64,000 bases of DNA. Source: JADJWR01 sp964509545. Its GTDB lineage: Bacteria; Pseudomonadota; Gammaproteobacteria; Burkholderiales; Burkholderiaceae_F. Below the pieces are notes generated by a model. It made no database searches, was not told the DNA's origin, and saw nothing but the letters and a program-made list of their open reading frames with translations. Location of the stretch: positions 62,001-126,000 of the forward strand of contig CAZDXQ010000001.1 of NCBI GenBank assembly GCA_964509545.1, read 5' to 3'. This document shows, one piece after another, positions 1 through 8,334 of this stretch. The position numbers and the translations under genes are program-made. The number at the start of each line of letters is the position of its first letter. Position 1 is the stretch's first letter.

Positions 1-165
1 AATGCCACGTCGGCGCTGTATCTCGGCGATGAATCCGCGCGCGACGCGCTGGAGAACGTCACCGAATGGTGGGGGGCGCTGGTGTTCACCGTGTTCTTCG
101 TGCTGCTGGCCTGGCTGTGGCGGTCGACGCGCTTTTCCGCGTCACTCGTTGCGCGCGGGCACTGA
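1..165 (+). CDS. C-terminal end of a membrane protein (partial)
   Basis: The reading frame is open from the first base and ends at TGA 163-165, giving the last 54 residues of a protein that starts upstream of the window. The tail has an acidic stretch, then one hydrophobic helix (WGALVFTVFFVLLAWLW), then a short basic end (RSTRFSASLVARGH), which fits a final transmembrane segment with a cytoplasmic C-terminus. The frame lies convergent to srkA with about 60 bp between the stops. The family cannot be named from this piece alone. Confidence 0.55.
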   Translation, partial: NATSALYLGDESARDALENVTEWWGALVFTVFFVLLAWLWRSTRFSASLVARGH

Positions 166-225
166 CCGCGCCGGCGAAACCGCTGCGCGAACAGCTGCCG
201 GCATGTCGTCCGCCCGCGCACTCGG

Positions 226-1245
226 TCAGGCCACCAGCGCCGGCTCCTGCATCGCGGCGACCTGCTCGCGCAGTTCCAGGATCTTCTGCTCCCAATAGCG
301 GGGCGTTTCGAACCACGGAAAGGCGGCGGGAAACGCCGGGTCGTCCCAGCGCCGCGCGATCCACGCCGCGTAATGGATCAGACGCAGCGTGCGCAGCGCC
401 TCGACGAGCAGCAGTTCGCGACGGTCGAATTCGGCGAAGTCCTCGTAGCCGGCAAGCAGGTCCGCGAGCTGCGCCTGCCGCTCCTCGCGCGAGCCGGACA
501 GCAGCATCCACAGGTCCTGCACCGCCGGGCCCGTGCGCGCGTCGTCGAAGTCGACGAAATGCGGGCCGGCCTGCGGCCCCGCATCGGTCCACAGCACGTT
601 GCCGACGTGCACATCGCCGTGCAGCCGGATCAGGCGCAACGCGCCCGCGCACTCGTAGCAGCGGCGCACGCCATCGAGCGCCTGCGCACTGACGCCAGCG
701 TAAACGTCGCGCAGTTCGTGCGGCAGCCAGCCACTGTCGAGCAGCCAGGCGCGCGGTTCGTCGCCGAATGTGTCGACATCGAGCACCGGCCGGTGAACGA
801 ACGGTCTCCCGCCACCAACGGCGTGGATACGGCCGATGAAGCGGCCCAGCCACTCTCGCACGACTCGGTCCTCGATCTCCGGCGCGCGCCCGCCGCGGCG
901 CGGGTACAGCGCAAAGCGGTAGCCGGCGCGCTCGTGCAGCGTGCGGCCGTCGATCAGCAGCGGCGGCACCGCCGGCACCTCGGCATCGGCCAGTTCCTGC
1001 GTGAAGGCGTGCTCCTCGGCGATCTGCGCGTCGGTCCAGCGCGCCGGCCGGTAGAACTTGGCGACGATGAAGCGCTGCGCCCCGTCCTCGATACCAACCT
1101 GGAAGACTCGGTTCTCGTAACTGTTCAGCGCCAGCAGCGAGCCGGTGGTGACGAGACCCACGGCGTCGACCGCGTTGAGCACCGCGTCGGGCGTCAGGTC
1201 GGTGAACGGCGCGGCAGCAGACGGTCGTCCGATCATTTGCGACAT
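226..1245 (-). CDS. srkA: Stress response kinase A (SrkA/RdoA/YihE family Ser/Thr kinase)
   Basis: This is a cytoplasmic kinase of the choline-kinase-like fold; in E. coli SrkA counters stress-induced killing. Visible motifs are the N-lobe lysine region (FIVAKFYRPARWT), the catalytic loop HGDVHVGN and the metal-binding FVDFDDA followed by DLWMLLSG. The frame extends upstream to 1353, but that extra stretch is Arg-rich and would overlap the ilvA start. The ATG at 1245 (MSQMIGRPSAAAPF) gives 339 residues, close to the usual length of about 330. It diverges from ilvA with a 79 bp gap that must hold both promoters. Family assignment is firm; the exact start (this ATG or the one three codons on) is less so. 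Confidence 0.88.
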   Translation of the reverse strand: MSQMIGRPSAAAPFTDLTPDAVLNAVDAVGLVTTGSLLALNSYENRVFQVGIEDGAQRFIVAKFYRPARWTDAQIAEEHAFTQELADAEVPAVPPLLIDGRTLHERAGYRFALYPRRGGRAPEIEDRVVREWLGRFIGRIHAVGGGRPFVHRPVLDVDTFGDEPRAWLLDSGWLPHELRDVYAGVSAQALDGVRRCYECAGALRLIRLHGDVHVGNVLWTDAGPQAGPHFVDFDDARTGPAVQDLWMLLSGSREERQAQLADLLAGYEDFAEFDRRELLLVEALRTLRLIHYAAWIARRWDDPAFPAAFPWFETPRYWEQKILELREQVAAMQEPALVA

Positions 1246-1324
1246 GCTACCGAGCCTCGGCGAAGCACAACGGCGCCGCGGCGGCCGTGATACCTTGCGC
1301 GCGATCCAAAGGGGAGGCCGGGCC

Positions 1325-2851
1325 ATGCCCGCACAGGAATACCTGCGCCGCATCCTGAATGCGCGCGTCTACGACGTCGCCGAAGAAACGCCGTTGGAAG
1401 TGGCGCCGCAGCTGTCGGCGCGGCTGGCCAACCGCGTGCTCCTGAAGCGCGAGGACCTGCAGCCGGTGTTCAGCTTCAAGCTGCGCGGTGCCTATAACAA
1501 GATGGTGAACCTGCCGAAGGCAGCATTGAAGCGCGGCGTGATCGCCGCCAGCGCCGGCAACCACGCGCAGGGCGTGGCCCTGGCCGCCGCCAAGCTCGGC
1601 TGCCGCGCGGTGATCGTGATGCCGGTGACCACGCCGCAGGTCAAGATCGACGCCGTGCGCGCGCGCGGAGCCTCGGTCGTACTGCACGGCGACTCGTACT
1701 CGGACGCCTACGACCATGCGCTGGCCCTGCAGAAAAGGAAGGGCCTGACCTTCGTTCACCCCTTCGACGATCCGGACGTGATCGCCGGCCAGGGCACGAT
1801 CGGCATGGAGATCCTGCGCCAGCACCACCCGGCCGAGCACGGTCCATTGCACGCGGTGTTCGTCGCCATCGGCGGCGGCGGGCTGATCGCAGGCGTGGCC
1901 GCGTATATCAAGGCGCTGCAGCCGGGCATCAGGGTCATCGGCGTGCAGACGGAGGATTCTGACGCCATGGCGCGCTCGTTCGCCGCCGGCCGCCGTGTGC
2001 AACTGCACGACGTGGGGCTTTTTTCCGACGGCACCGCCGTGCGCATGGTCGGCGAGGAGACCTACCGGCTGGCGAAGCTGTATGTCGACGAGGTGGTAAC
2101 GGTCGATACCGACGCCATCTGCGCGGCGATCAAGGACGTGTTCCAGGACACGCGCTCGATCCTCGAGCCGGCCGGCGCGCTGGCCATCGCCGGCATGAAG
2201 AAGACCGTCGAGCGCGAGAGGCTCAAGGGCCGCACGCTGGTGGCGATCGCCTGCGGCGCCAACATGAACTTCGACCGGCTGCGCTTCGTCGCCGAACGGG
2301 CCGAAGTCGGCGAGCAGCGCGAAGGCGTGTTCGCGGTGACGATTCCGGAGGAGCGCGGCAGCTTCAGGCGTTTCTGCACGCTGGTGGGCAACCGCAACGT
2401 CACCGAGTTCAACTACCGGATCGCCGACGCAAACGAGGCGCACATCTTCGTCGGCATCCAGCTTGCCGACCGACGCGATGCCCACGTGCTAGCCCGGAGC
2501 TTCGAGAAGCACGGCTTCGCCACGCTCGACCTCACCGACGACGAGCTGGCGAAGCAGCACTTGCGTCACATGGTCGGCGGCCGCTCGCCGCTGGCGAAGG
2601 ACGAACTGCTGTACCGTTTCGAGTTCCCGGAGCGGCCCGGCGCGCTGATGAAGTTCCTGACCAGCATGTCGCCGAACTGGAACATCTCGCTGTTTCACTA
2701 CCGCAACCAGGGCGCAGACTACGGCCGCATCCTGGTCGGCATGCAGGTGCCGCCGAACGAGAAGAAGCAGTTGAAGGCGTTCCTCGCTGCGCTCGGCTAC
2801 CGGCACTGGGACGAAAGCGGCCACCCCGCTTACCGTCTTTTTCTCGCCTGA
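1325..2851 (+). CDS. ilvA: Threonine ammonia-lyase, biosynthetic
   Basis: IlvA is the PLP enzyme that deaminates threonine to 2-oxobutanoate, the first step of isoleucine synthesis. The PLP lysine is K52 in SFKLRGAYNKM, followed by the SAGNHAQGVA loop and the glycine-rich phosphate cup IGGGGLIAG. The C-terminal part carries two ACT-like regulatory segments (from about residue 335: VTIPEERGSFRRF, and about 430: FEFPERPGALMKF), so this is the allosteric biosynthetic form, 508 residues against 514 in E. coli. The frame is open further upstream, but the start at 1325 follows an AAAGGGGAGG Shine-Dalgarno and matches the family N-terminus. Confidence 0.96.
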   Translation: MPAQEYLRRILNARVYDVAEETPLEVAPQLSARLANRVLLKREDLQPVFSFKLRGAYNKMVNLPKAALKRGVIAASAGNHAQGVALAAAKLGCRAVIVMPVTTPQVKIDAVRARGASVVLHGDSYSDAYDHALALQKRKGLTFVHPFDDPDVIAGQGTIGMEILRQHHPAEHGPLHAVFVAIGGGGLIAGVAAYIKALQPGIRVIGVQTEDSDAMARSFAAGRRVQLHDVGLFSDGTAVRMVGEETYRLAKLYVDEVVTVDTDAICAAIKDVFQDTRSILEPAGALAIAGMKKTVERERLKGRTLVAIACGANMNFDRLRFVAERAEVGEQREGVFAVTIPEERGSFRRFCTLVGNRNVTEFNYRIADANEAHIFVGIQLADRRDAHVLARSFEKHGFATLDLTDDELAKQHLRHMVGGRSPLAKDELLYRFEFPERPGALMKFLTSMSPNWNISLFHYRNQGADYGRILVGMQVPPNEKKQLKAFLAALGYRHWDESGHPAYRLFLA

Positions 2852-2978
2852 TGCGGCTCGGCGGCTGCCGAATCTTCGCTCCGGGAAGCGCCGAATTTCC
2901 GACAGCGCCGGCCGCACACCGCCGACAGAATGCGCGGCAGTCGCGTGAACAACAGCGCGGCGCAACGAGGAGACGTCC

Positions 2979-3191
2979 ATGGAACCGACGATCGCGGCGA
3001 TCGAATTGACGGCGGCGAACTGGGAACAATGGATCGGCGCTGCCCTGCGCGCGCAACGCGGCCGGGCGCTGCTGGCCGAGCGGCGGGCTTTCCGGACTCG
3101 TTATGGGCAGGCGCGCAGATCGCCGCGCACGCGGGGCAGCCTGATCGGCATGCTCGTCATCAGCGCTATCGGCCTCTGGCTGCTGCGCTGA
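2979..3191 (+). CDS. Small single-pass membrane protein, unknown
   Basis: A 70-residue ORF with a good ribosome site (GAGGAG, 7 nt before ATG). The N-terminal 50 residues are amphipathic and rich in Arg and Ala. The last 17 (LIGMLVISAIGLWLLR) form one transmembrane helix ending in arginine, so it is a C-tail-anchored type. No family is recognised. It lies between ilvA and the truncated pirin gene and could be transcribed with either. The strong Shine-Dalgarno and the clean hydrophobic tail are the main support. Confidence 0.5.
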   Translation: MEPTIAAIELTAANWEQWIGAALRAQRGRALLAERRAFRTRYGQARRSPRTRGSLIGMLVISAIGLWLLR

Positions 3192-3245
3192 AGCGCAGGC
3201 GATCGACCGGACGGCGCCCGATAACGAATTCCCGCTCCAAAGCCG

Positions 3246-3821
3246 GTGGGTGAAGCCGCGCGCGCCGCGGCGCACCGGGCGCATGGCGTGCAGACGTGGG
3301 TGGCGCTGCCCGACGGGCAGCAGGACGTGCCGCCGTCCTTCGCGCACCATCCGGCGGCTTCGCTGCCGCGGTTGCAGCGCCCCGGCGCGACGGTGACCGT
3401 GATCGCCGGCGACGCCTATGGCCTGCGCTCGCCGGTGTCTGTGCTGTCGCCGACGCTGTACTGCGCGGCGCAGCTCGGCTCCGATGCAACGCTGGCGCTG
3501 CCGGCAGAACACGAGGAGCGCGCGATCTACGTGGTCGAGGGCCGCATCGCGATCGACGGAACGATCGTCGAAGAGGGCACGATGGCGACGCTGGCCCGCG
3601 CGATCGACGTCGACCTGCGCGCGCTGACTCGCGCACGGCTGATGCTGCTCGGCGGCGCGCCCGTCGGTGGGCGCTTTGTGCACTGGAACTTCGTCGCCAG
3701 CACCCGCGACCGCATCGAGCAGGCGCGCGGCGACTGGGCGCGCTACGGCGACGCCGCCGCACGCGGACGGTTCGGTTCCGTGCCCGGCCAGGTCGAGTTC
3801 ATTGCCCTGCCTGCGCGCTGA
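3246..3821 (+). pseudogene. Pirin family protein, 5'-truncated remnant
   Basis: The frame reads as the middle and C-terminal part of a pirin (bicupin, usually about 280-300 residues). HGVQTWVALPDGQQDVPPSF matches the inter-cupin linker, followed by the second cupin (TLYCAAQLGSDATLALP, EERAIYVVEGRIAIDG) and the family tail (HWNFVASTRDRIEQARGDW, then FGSVPGQVEFIALP). The first, metal-binding cupin with its His and Glu ligands is absent. The 54 bp upstream, back to the previous stop, contain no pirin-like sequence in any frame. The nominal ATG at 3246 has no Shine-Dalgarno. I read it as a gene that lost its 5' half; a shortened but expressed product is possible. Confidence 0.7.
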
Positions 3822-3896
3822 GGACACGGCCGGCGGGGTTGAAGCGCGGGCAGTGATCGCCATCTACACTTGGCTGTGTTCATCGGAGACGCCGCC

Positions 3897-4358
3897 ATGC
3901 AGTCGATCACCGCCAGCCCCGCCATTCGTCCGCGCGCAGGCCGCGCCGGCGGACGTCCGAAGAGGAGGAACGCGGCCTCCGCAAGCGGCGCGTCGGCGGC
4001 GCGACGGCAGGCAGCACGCGAGCGGCTGATCACGCTCACGCGGCTGATGGACGGACTGTACGAAATCCCGGTCATCGGACGCAAGGTCGGGCTCGATGCA
4101 CTGATCGGCCTCGTGCCCGTGGTCGGCGATCTGGTTTCGGCCGGAATCGGCGTTTACCTGGTGTTCGAGGCGCGCGCACTTGGCGCCTCGCGCTGGCTGC
4201 AGGCGCGGATGATCGGCAACCTGCTGCTCGACTTTCTCGTCGGCGCGATGCCGCTGCTGGGCGACTTCTTCGACGTCCTGTACCGCGCCCACCATCGCAA
4301 CCTGAAGCTGCTGCAGAAGGAACTGGGCGAACCGTACATCGACGCTGCGTCGCGCTGA
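3897..4358 (+). CDS. DUF4112 domain protein
   Basis: A 153-residue predicted inner-membrane protein of the DUF4112 family. The basic, Ala-rich first 45 residues are followed by the family core: LMDGLYEIPVIGRKVGLDAL, then LVPVVGDLVSAGIGVYLVF (first membrane segment) and MIGNLLLDFLVGAMPLLGDF (second). The charged tail YRAHHRNLKLLQKEL is typical. The ATG at 3897 was chosen over one at 3870 because GGAG lies 8 nt before it. The family has no established function. It stands alone between the pirin remnant and the SYLF gene. Confidence 0.8.
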   Translation: MQSITASPAIRPRAGRAGGRPKRRNAASASGASAARRQAARERLITLTRLMDGLYEIPVIGRKVGLDALIGLVPVVGDLVSAGIGVYLVFEARALGASRWLQARMIGNLLLDFLVGAMPLLGDFFDVLYRAHHRNLKLLQKELGEPYIDAASR

Positions 4359-4431
4359 CGCTTCAGCGCTGCCGGCGAAATGACCGCGGATCCGTCGCGG
4401 AATTTCGTATCAACTTGTAAGCGCGACAATA

Positions 4432-4451
4432 CCGTGGCAGCTGCGCCACGG
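4432..4451 (+). promoter_or_regulatory. Short hairpin in the 4359-4617 intergenic region
   Basis: CCGTGGC-AGCTGC-GCCACGG is a perfect 7 bp inverted repeat about 75 bp after the DUF4112 stop and 165 bp before the SYLF gene. There is no T-tract, so it could be a weak terminator for DUF4112 or an operator. No confident promoter hexamers were found in this 259 bp gap. Confidence 0.35.
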
Positions 4452-4516
4452 GGTAATCCGGCAGGCGTAGGAATTGGCCGCCGCGCGTGACGCGCATGCA
4501 GATCATCTTAGCCAGC

Positions 4517-4547
4517 ACGAGTGAGTCGACGGCTGATCGACACTCGT
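4517..4547 (+). promoter_or_regulatory. Second inverted repeat upstream of the SYLF gene
   Basis: Outer arms ACGAGTG and CACTCGT pair perfectly, with an inner TCGA/TCGA pair separated by a 2-base bulge and a 7-base loop. It ends 70 bp before the SYLF start codon and could be an operator or a 5'-UTR hairpin. Only the symmetry is seen; no binding protein can be named. Confidence 0.35.
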
Positions 4548-4617
4548 TATCCGTCACTAGATTCGGTTCATCGGCGCCCTCTTCCCGGGCGTCGGTCCAA
4601 CGAAAGGAGGACTGAAG

Positions 4618-5325
4618 ATGAAATCGACACGCTCCGCATCAACCCTGTCCGCACGCCGCGGATTCCTCGTCACGGCGGCCAGCGCGGCGCTGTTGCTGGC
4701 CGCGCCGCAGGTGCGCGCTGACGACGACGCCGCGGCTGCGCACGGCGTCGTCGAGAAGTCGCGCATCACGTTCGAATCGCTCGTTGCCGACAAGAACTTC
4801 GGCGCGATGCGCGAGTCGATGAAGAACGCGCGAGGCGTTCTGATCTTTCCGCAGCTGATCAAGGGCGGCTTCTTCGTCGGCGGCTCCGGCGGCACCGGCG
4901 TGCTGCTGGCGCGCGATGCCAGCGGCCAATGGAAGGGGCCGGCCTTCTACACCATCGGTTCAGCCAGCATCGGCGTGCAGTTCGGCGGCGAGGCGGCCGA
5001 AACGGTGATCGTGATCAACAGCCAGAAGGCGCTCGACAGCCTGTACGCGAACCAGTTCAAGATCGGCGCCGACGGCTCGATCGCGGCGGGTCCGGTCGGC
5101 CAGGGCGGCGCGATCGGCCTGACCGCCGACATGGTCAGCTTCTCGCGCAGCAAGGGCGCGTTCATCGGCGTCAGCCTGGCCGGATCCGTACTCGACGTGC
5201 GCGACACGCTGAACCGCGCCTACTACAAGGGCAAGGTCTCTCCGGTCGACATCCTGGTCAAAGGCGCGGCCGCGACGACCGAAGCCGCCGGCCTGCGCAC
5301 GGCCGTCGCCACGGCGGCCCGCTAA
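4618..5325 (+). CDS. Exported SYLF-domain (YSC84-like) lipid-binding protein
   Basis: A 235-residue protein with a twin-arginine-like or Sec signal (SARRGFLVTAASAALLLAAP, cut near VRA-DDD), so it is expected in the periplasm. The SYLF core follows: MRESMKNARGVLIFPQLIKG, then GGSGGTGVLLARD, GPAFYTIGSASIGVQFGGEA, and the end GVSLAGSVLDVRDTLNRAYY. Eukaryotic SYLF proteins bind phosphoinositides; bacterial members are poorly characterised. An AAAGGAGG Shine-Dalgarno sits 7-8 nt before the ATG. It is a single-gene unit with its own terminator at 5335-5369. Confidence 0.85.
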   Translation: MKSTRSASTLSARRGFLVTAASAALLLAAPQVRADDDAAAAHGVVEKSRITFESLVADKNFGAMRESMKNARGVLIFPQLIKGGFFVGGSGGTGVLLARDASGQWKGPAFYTIGSASIGVQFGGEAAETVIVINSQKALDSLYANQFKIGADGSIAAGPVGQGGAIGLTADMVSFSRSKGAFIGVSLAGSVLDVRDTLNRAYYKGKVSPVDILVKGAAATTEAAGLRTAVATAAR

Positions 5326-5334
5326 GCGAGCGAC

Positions 5335-5369
5335 GCGGCGGCGGGCAATCCCCGTCGCCGCTTCTTTCT
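5335..5369 (+). terminator. Rho-independent terminator after the SYLF gene
   Basis: GCGGCGGCGGG-CAAT-CCCCGTCGCCGC forms a GC-rich stem with one weak pair and a 4-5 nt loop, followed directly by TTCTTTCTT. It begins 10 bp after the SYLF stop. Confidence 0.75.
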
Positions 5370-5421
5370 TGCGGCGTTCGGGCCGCCGCCTGCGCCGCCT
5401 CCTGCGCGCCGGCCTGCGGGC

Positions 5422-5895
5422 TCAGCGACGCGCGCCGCGCCGAGCATAGGTGCCGACCAGTTCGGCATGCGCCAGCACATGACCCTTCATGGCCTGTTCC
5501 AGCTGCTGCTTGGTCGGCGGATGGGCGAAGGCGAGCGAGGTATCGAGCGCGTACAGCTTGAAGAAGTAGCGGTGGCGGCCGATCGGCGGGCAAGGTCCGC
5601 CGTAGCCGATTCGCTTCCAGTCGTTCAGCCCGTCACGAGCGCCCGCGGGAAGCGCGCCGCCTTGGGGCAGGCCGGTCACCGATGGCGCGATGTCGTAGAC
5701 GACCCAGTGCACCCAGGTCATCTTCGGCGCGGCCGGGTCAGGCGCGTCGGGGTCGTCGACGATCAGCGCCAGCGACTTGGCGCCCGCTGGAATATCGCTG
5801 AAGACCAGCGGCGGCGCCTGGTCGCGACCTTCGCAGGTGTGCACCGCCGGGATCTCGCCATTGGCGGAAAAAGCGCTCGAGGTGATTCTCATCAT
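5422..5895 (-). CDS. YbhB/YbcL family PEBP (Raf kinase inhibitor-like) protein
   Basis: A phosphatidylethanolamine-binding-protein homologue of the bacterial YbhB/YbcL type, 157 residues and without a signal peptide. Family motifs are present: PPLVFSDIPAGAKSLALIVD, DDPDAPD, TWVHWVVYDI, and GYGGPCPPIGRHRYFFKLYA with the conserved ligand-pocket GPCPP...GxHRY. The start overlaps the polX stop as ATGA, which suggests translational coupling. A second ATG three bases on (5892) has better spacing from AAGGAG, so either may be used. The biological role of bacterial PEBPs is not settled. Confidence 0.9.
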   Translation of the reverse strand: MMRITSSAFSANGEIPAVHTCEGRDQAPPLVFSDIPAGAKSLALIVDDPDAPDPAAPKMTWVHWVVYDIAPSVTGLPQGGALPAGARDGLNDWKRIGYGGPCPPIGRHRYFFKLYALDTSLAFAHPPTKQQLEQAMKGHVLAHAELVGTYARRGARR

Positions 5896-7619
5896 GTCTC
5901 CTTGCCGGCCAGCCAATCGCGCACCTCGCGCAGCGGCCGTGTATTGATGACGTCCTTGCTCTCCAGCCAACCGCGGCGCGCCTGCCCGATACCGAAGTCG
6001 AGATTGTCGAACTCGTGCTCGCCGTGCGCATCGGAATTGACGACGACCCGGGCGCCTTCGTCGCGGGCCATGCGGCAGCCGAGATCGGTCAGGTCGAGCC
6101 TTTCCGGGTGGGCATTCAGTTCCAGCGCCACGTGGCGTGCCTTGCATTTGCGGATCACCGCCAGCAGGTCGACGTCGTAAGGCTCGCGCCGGTCGATCAG
6201 CCGGCCCAGCGGGTGGGCGAGGATCCTCACCTTCGGATGGTCGAGCGCGGCGAGGATGCGGCGCGTCTGCGCGGCGCGCGACAGGTCGAACTTCGAGTGC
6301 ACGGCGGCGATCACGACGTCCAGCGGCGCCAATGCCGCATCGGGCAGGTCGAGGCTGCCGTCGTCGAGCACATCGACCTCGACGCCGGTCAGCAGTTCGA
6401 TGCCGTCGAGTCTGCGGTTCACCGCCGCCACTTCGGCGCACTGCTTGGCCAGGCGGACGGGGTCGAGCCCGTGCGCGACGGTCAGCCGCCGGCTGTGGTC
6501 GCTGATCGCCAGGTAGGAAAGCCCGTGCGCTTTCGCCGCGCGCGCCATCGCCTCGATACTGGCGGTGCCGTCGCTCCAGTTGCTGTGCGCGTGCAGGTCG
6601 CCGGCAAGATCGCCGCGCTCGATCAGCCGCGGCAGCTTGTTGCCGAGCGCGGCTTCGATCTCGCCGCGATCCTCACGCAGTTCCGGCGCGATCCACGGCA
6701 TGCCGAGCACGTCGTAGACCTCCTGCTCGGTCGCCGCAGCCACACTGCTGCGCCCCTTGAACAGCCCGTACTCGTTCAGCTTCAGCCCGCGCTCGAGGGC
6801 CAGATTGCGCAGGCGGATGTTGTGTGCCTTCGACCCGGTGAAGTACATCAGCGCCGCGCCGAAGCTCGCCTGGGGCACGACGCGCAGGTCGACCTGGACT
6901 CCGGAGTTCAGCACCACCGTGGCGCGCGTGTCGCCGGCAGCGCGCACCTGCGCGACCTCCGGATAGTCGAGCAGATGCCGGCACACGGCGCCGCCATCGG
7001 GCGCACAGGCCAGCAGGTCGAGATCGCCGACCGTTTCCCTTGCCCGGCGCAGGCTGCCGGCGGCCGCCACCTCGCCGACGCCCGGGGCCTTGCGCATCCA
7101 CGCAACCAGCGCCGTAGCGTACTGCGCAGCGGCGACGAGCTTCAGGCGTTGAGCGCGGCTGCCGTGTGCTTCGACCGCCTCGAGGATCCGCGCTTCAGTC
7201 CTGGCGCCGAAGCCGGGCAGCGCGCGGACGCGGCCGTCACGTGCCGCGCGCGCCAGTTGCGCCAGGTTGCTGACATGCAGTTCCTCGTACAGCGCCCGCA
7301 CCCGCTTCGGACCGAGGCCGGGCAGTTTCAGCATGTCGGTCACCCCCGCCGGGATCTGCCGGCGCAAGCGATCGAGCAGATTCAGGTGCCCCGTGCGCGC
7401 GAACTCTTCGATCTTGCCGGCCAGATCCGGGCCGATTCCGGGCAGTCGGGGCAGCGGCCTGCCTTCCTGGATCTGCGCGACCAGATCGAGCTTCAGTTCG
7501 CCGACCACACGCGCCGCATTGCGATACGCGCGGATGCGAAAAGGGTTGGCCTGCTGCAGGTCGAGAAGATCGGCGATCTGCTCGAATGCAGCAGCGAGAT
7601 CGGCGTTGGTCTTGGGCAC
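5892..7619 (-). CDS. polX: DNA polymerase/3'-5' exonuclease PolX
   Basis: A family X DNA polymerase fused to a PHP phosphoesterase domain, acting in base-excision-type repair. The order is an N-terminal 8-kDa-like and helix-hairpin-helix region (PGIGPDLAGKIEEF, LPGLGPKRVRALYEEL), then the nucleotidyltransferase core AAGSLRRARETVGDLDLLA with the D-x-D pair and a third Asp in VQVDLRVVPQ, then the PHP domain (DLHAHSNWSDG, AISDHSRRL, HPLGRLIDRR, NSDAHG). The frame runs upstream to 7691, but a GTG at 7619 starts the family-typical VPKTNADLAAAFEQIADLL and has GGAG 7 nt upstream. This gives 575 residues, the usual size. Confidence 0.93.
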   Translation of the reverse strand: MPKTNADLAAAFEQIADLLDLQQANPFRIRAYRNAARVVGELKLDLVAQIQEGRPLPRLPGIGPDLAGKIEEFARTGHLNLLDRLRRQIPAGVTDMLKLPGLGPKRVRALYEELHVSNLAQLARAARDGRVRALPGFGARTEARILEAVEAHGSRAQRLKLVAAAQYATALVAWMRKAPGVGEVAAAGSLRRARETVGDLDLLACAPDGGAVCRHLLDYPEVAQVRAAGDTRATVVLNSGVQVDLRVVPQASFGAALMYFTGSKAHNIRLRNLALERGLKLNEYGLFKGRSSVAAATEQEVYDVLGMPWIAPELREDRGEIEAALGNKLPRLIERGDLAGDLHAHSNWSDGTASIEAMARAAKAHGLSYLAISDHSRRLTVAHGLDPVRLAKQCAEVAAVNRRLDGIELLTGVEVDVLDDGSLDLPDAALAPLDVVIAAVHSKFDLSRAAQTRRILAALDHPKVRILAHPLGRLIDRREPYDVDLLAVIRKCKARHVALELNAHPERLDLTDLGCRMARDEGARVVVNSDAHGEHEFDNLDFGIGQARRGWLESKDVINTRPLREVRDWLAGKET

Positions 7620-7780
7620 CGCTGCACTCCGGAAGATCACGCCCCAGTTGACTCTAGCCGCGACCGGCCGAGGCGCCGTGACAGGAATCAATCACCTTTG
7701 GCACAGCCGGGCAACAAGAATGACGGCCGCGCGCGAGCGGCTTGCGGACGCACCGACGTGCCGCGCCGGACCCCTCGCTG

Positions 7781-8245
7781 CTACTTGCGCATTGCAGTTT
7801 CGCGCGTTTGCTCGGCCTTGATCACGCGCACGACGGCGTCGAGTTGCTCGGCCAGAGCCTCGAGCAGGTTGTCGACCGTGACAATGCCCGACAGGTGCCC
7901 GGCATCGTCGAGCACGGGCAGGCGCCGCACGCCGTGCTCGCGCATGCGCGCCAGCGCATCGAGGATGTCGTCGCTGTCGCGCACCGTCGCCAGCGGCGCG
8001 GCCATCACGTCGCCGGCGGTCAGCGTCGATGGATCCAGGCCAACCGCCACCGCCTCGATCACGACGTCACGATCGGTGACGATGCCGCGCGGGTTGTCGC
8101 GCTGGCCCTCGTCATTGATCACGACCACGCTGCCGACATGCTGCGCGCGCATGATCTGCGCGCACTCGAGCAGGGTCGTCGTCGGCGTAACGGTCACGAC
8201 TTCGTGCGCGGCCAGGTCGCGCACGGTCACAGTACGGGCTCTCAT
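7781..8245 (-). CDS. Tandem CBS-domain protein
   Basis: A 154-residue cytoplasmic protein made almost entirely of a CBS pair: first copy around residues 8-65 (VVTVTPTTTLLECAQIMRAQ, GSVVVINDEG, RGIVTDRDVV), second around 75-135 (DVMAAPLATVRDSDDILDAL, VRRLPVLDDAGHLSGIVTVD). CBS pairs bind adenine nucleotides and act as energy or redox sensors; stand-alone ones have no assigned substrate. The ATG at 8245 follows AAGGAGG with 6 nt spacing and is preferred to the longer frame from 8305. It diverges from the lipoprotein gene at 8335. Confidence 0.85.
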   Translation of the reverse strand: MRARTVTVRDLAAHEVVTVTPTTTLLECAQIMRAQHVGSVVVINDEGQRDNPRGIVTDRDVVIEAVAVGLDPSTLTAGDVMAAPLATVRDSDDILDALARMREHGVRRLPVLDDAGHLSGIVTVDNLLEALAEQLDAVVRVIKAEQTRETAMRK

Positions 8246-8334
8246 GGCAGCCTCCTTGTCGATCATGTTGCGCCGATGCTCGGCTGCGGCGCTGACCTGA
8301 GTCAAGCGACCCCCTGCCGCGCTACGCTTGCACG

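Noticed and set aside
2095..2100. Single GGTAAC copies (also at 18089-18094 and 41904-41909) as extra SARP sites
   Set aside because: Each is a single copy inside a coding region without the second heptamer at 11 bp, so they fit chance.
6015..8300. A 761-codon open frame on the plus strand
   Set aside because: It lies antisense to polX and the CBS gene, whose domains are clear. Its composition is that of a high-GC shadow frame and it has no family motif.
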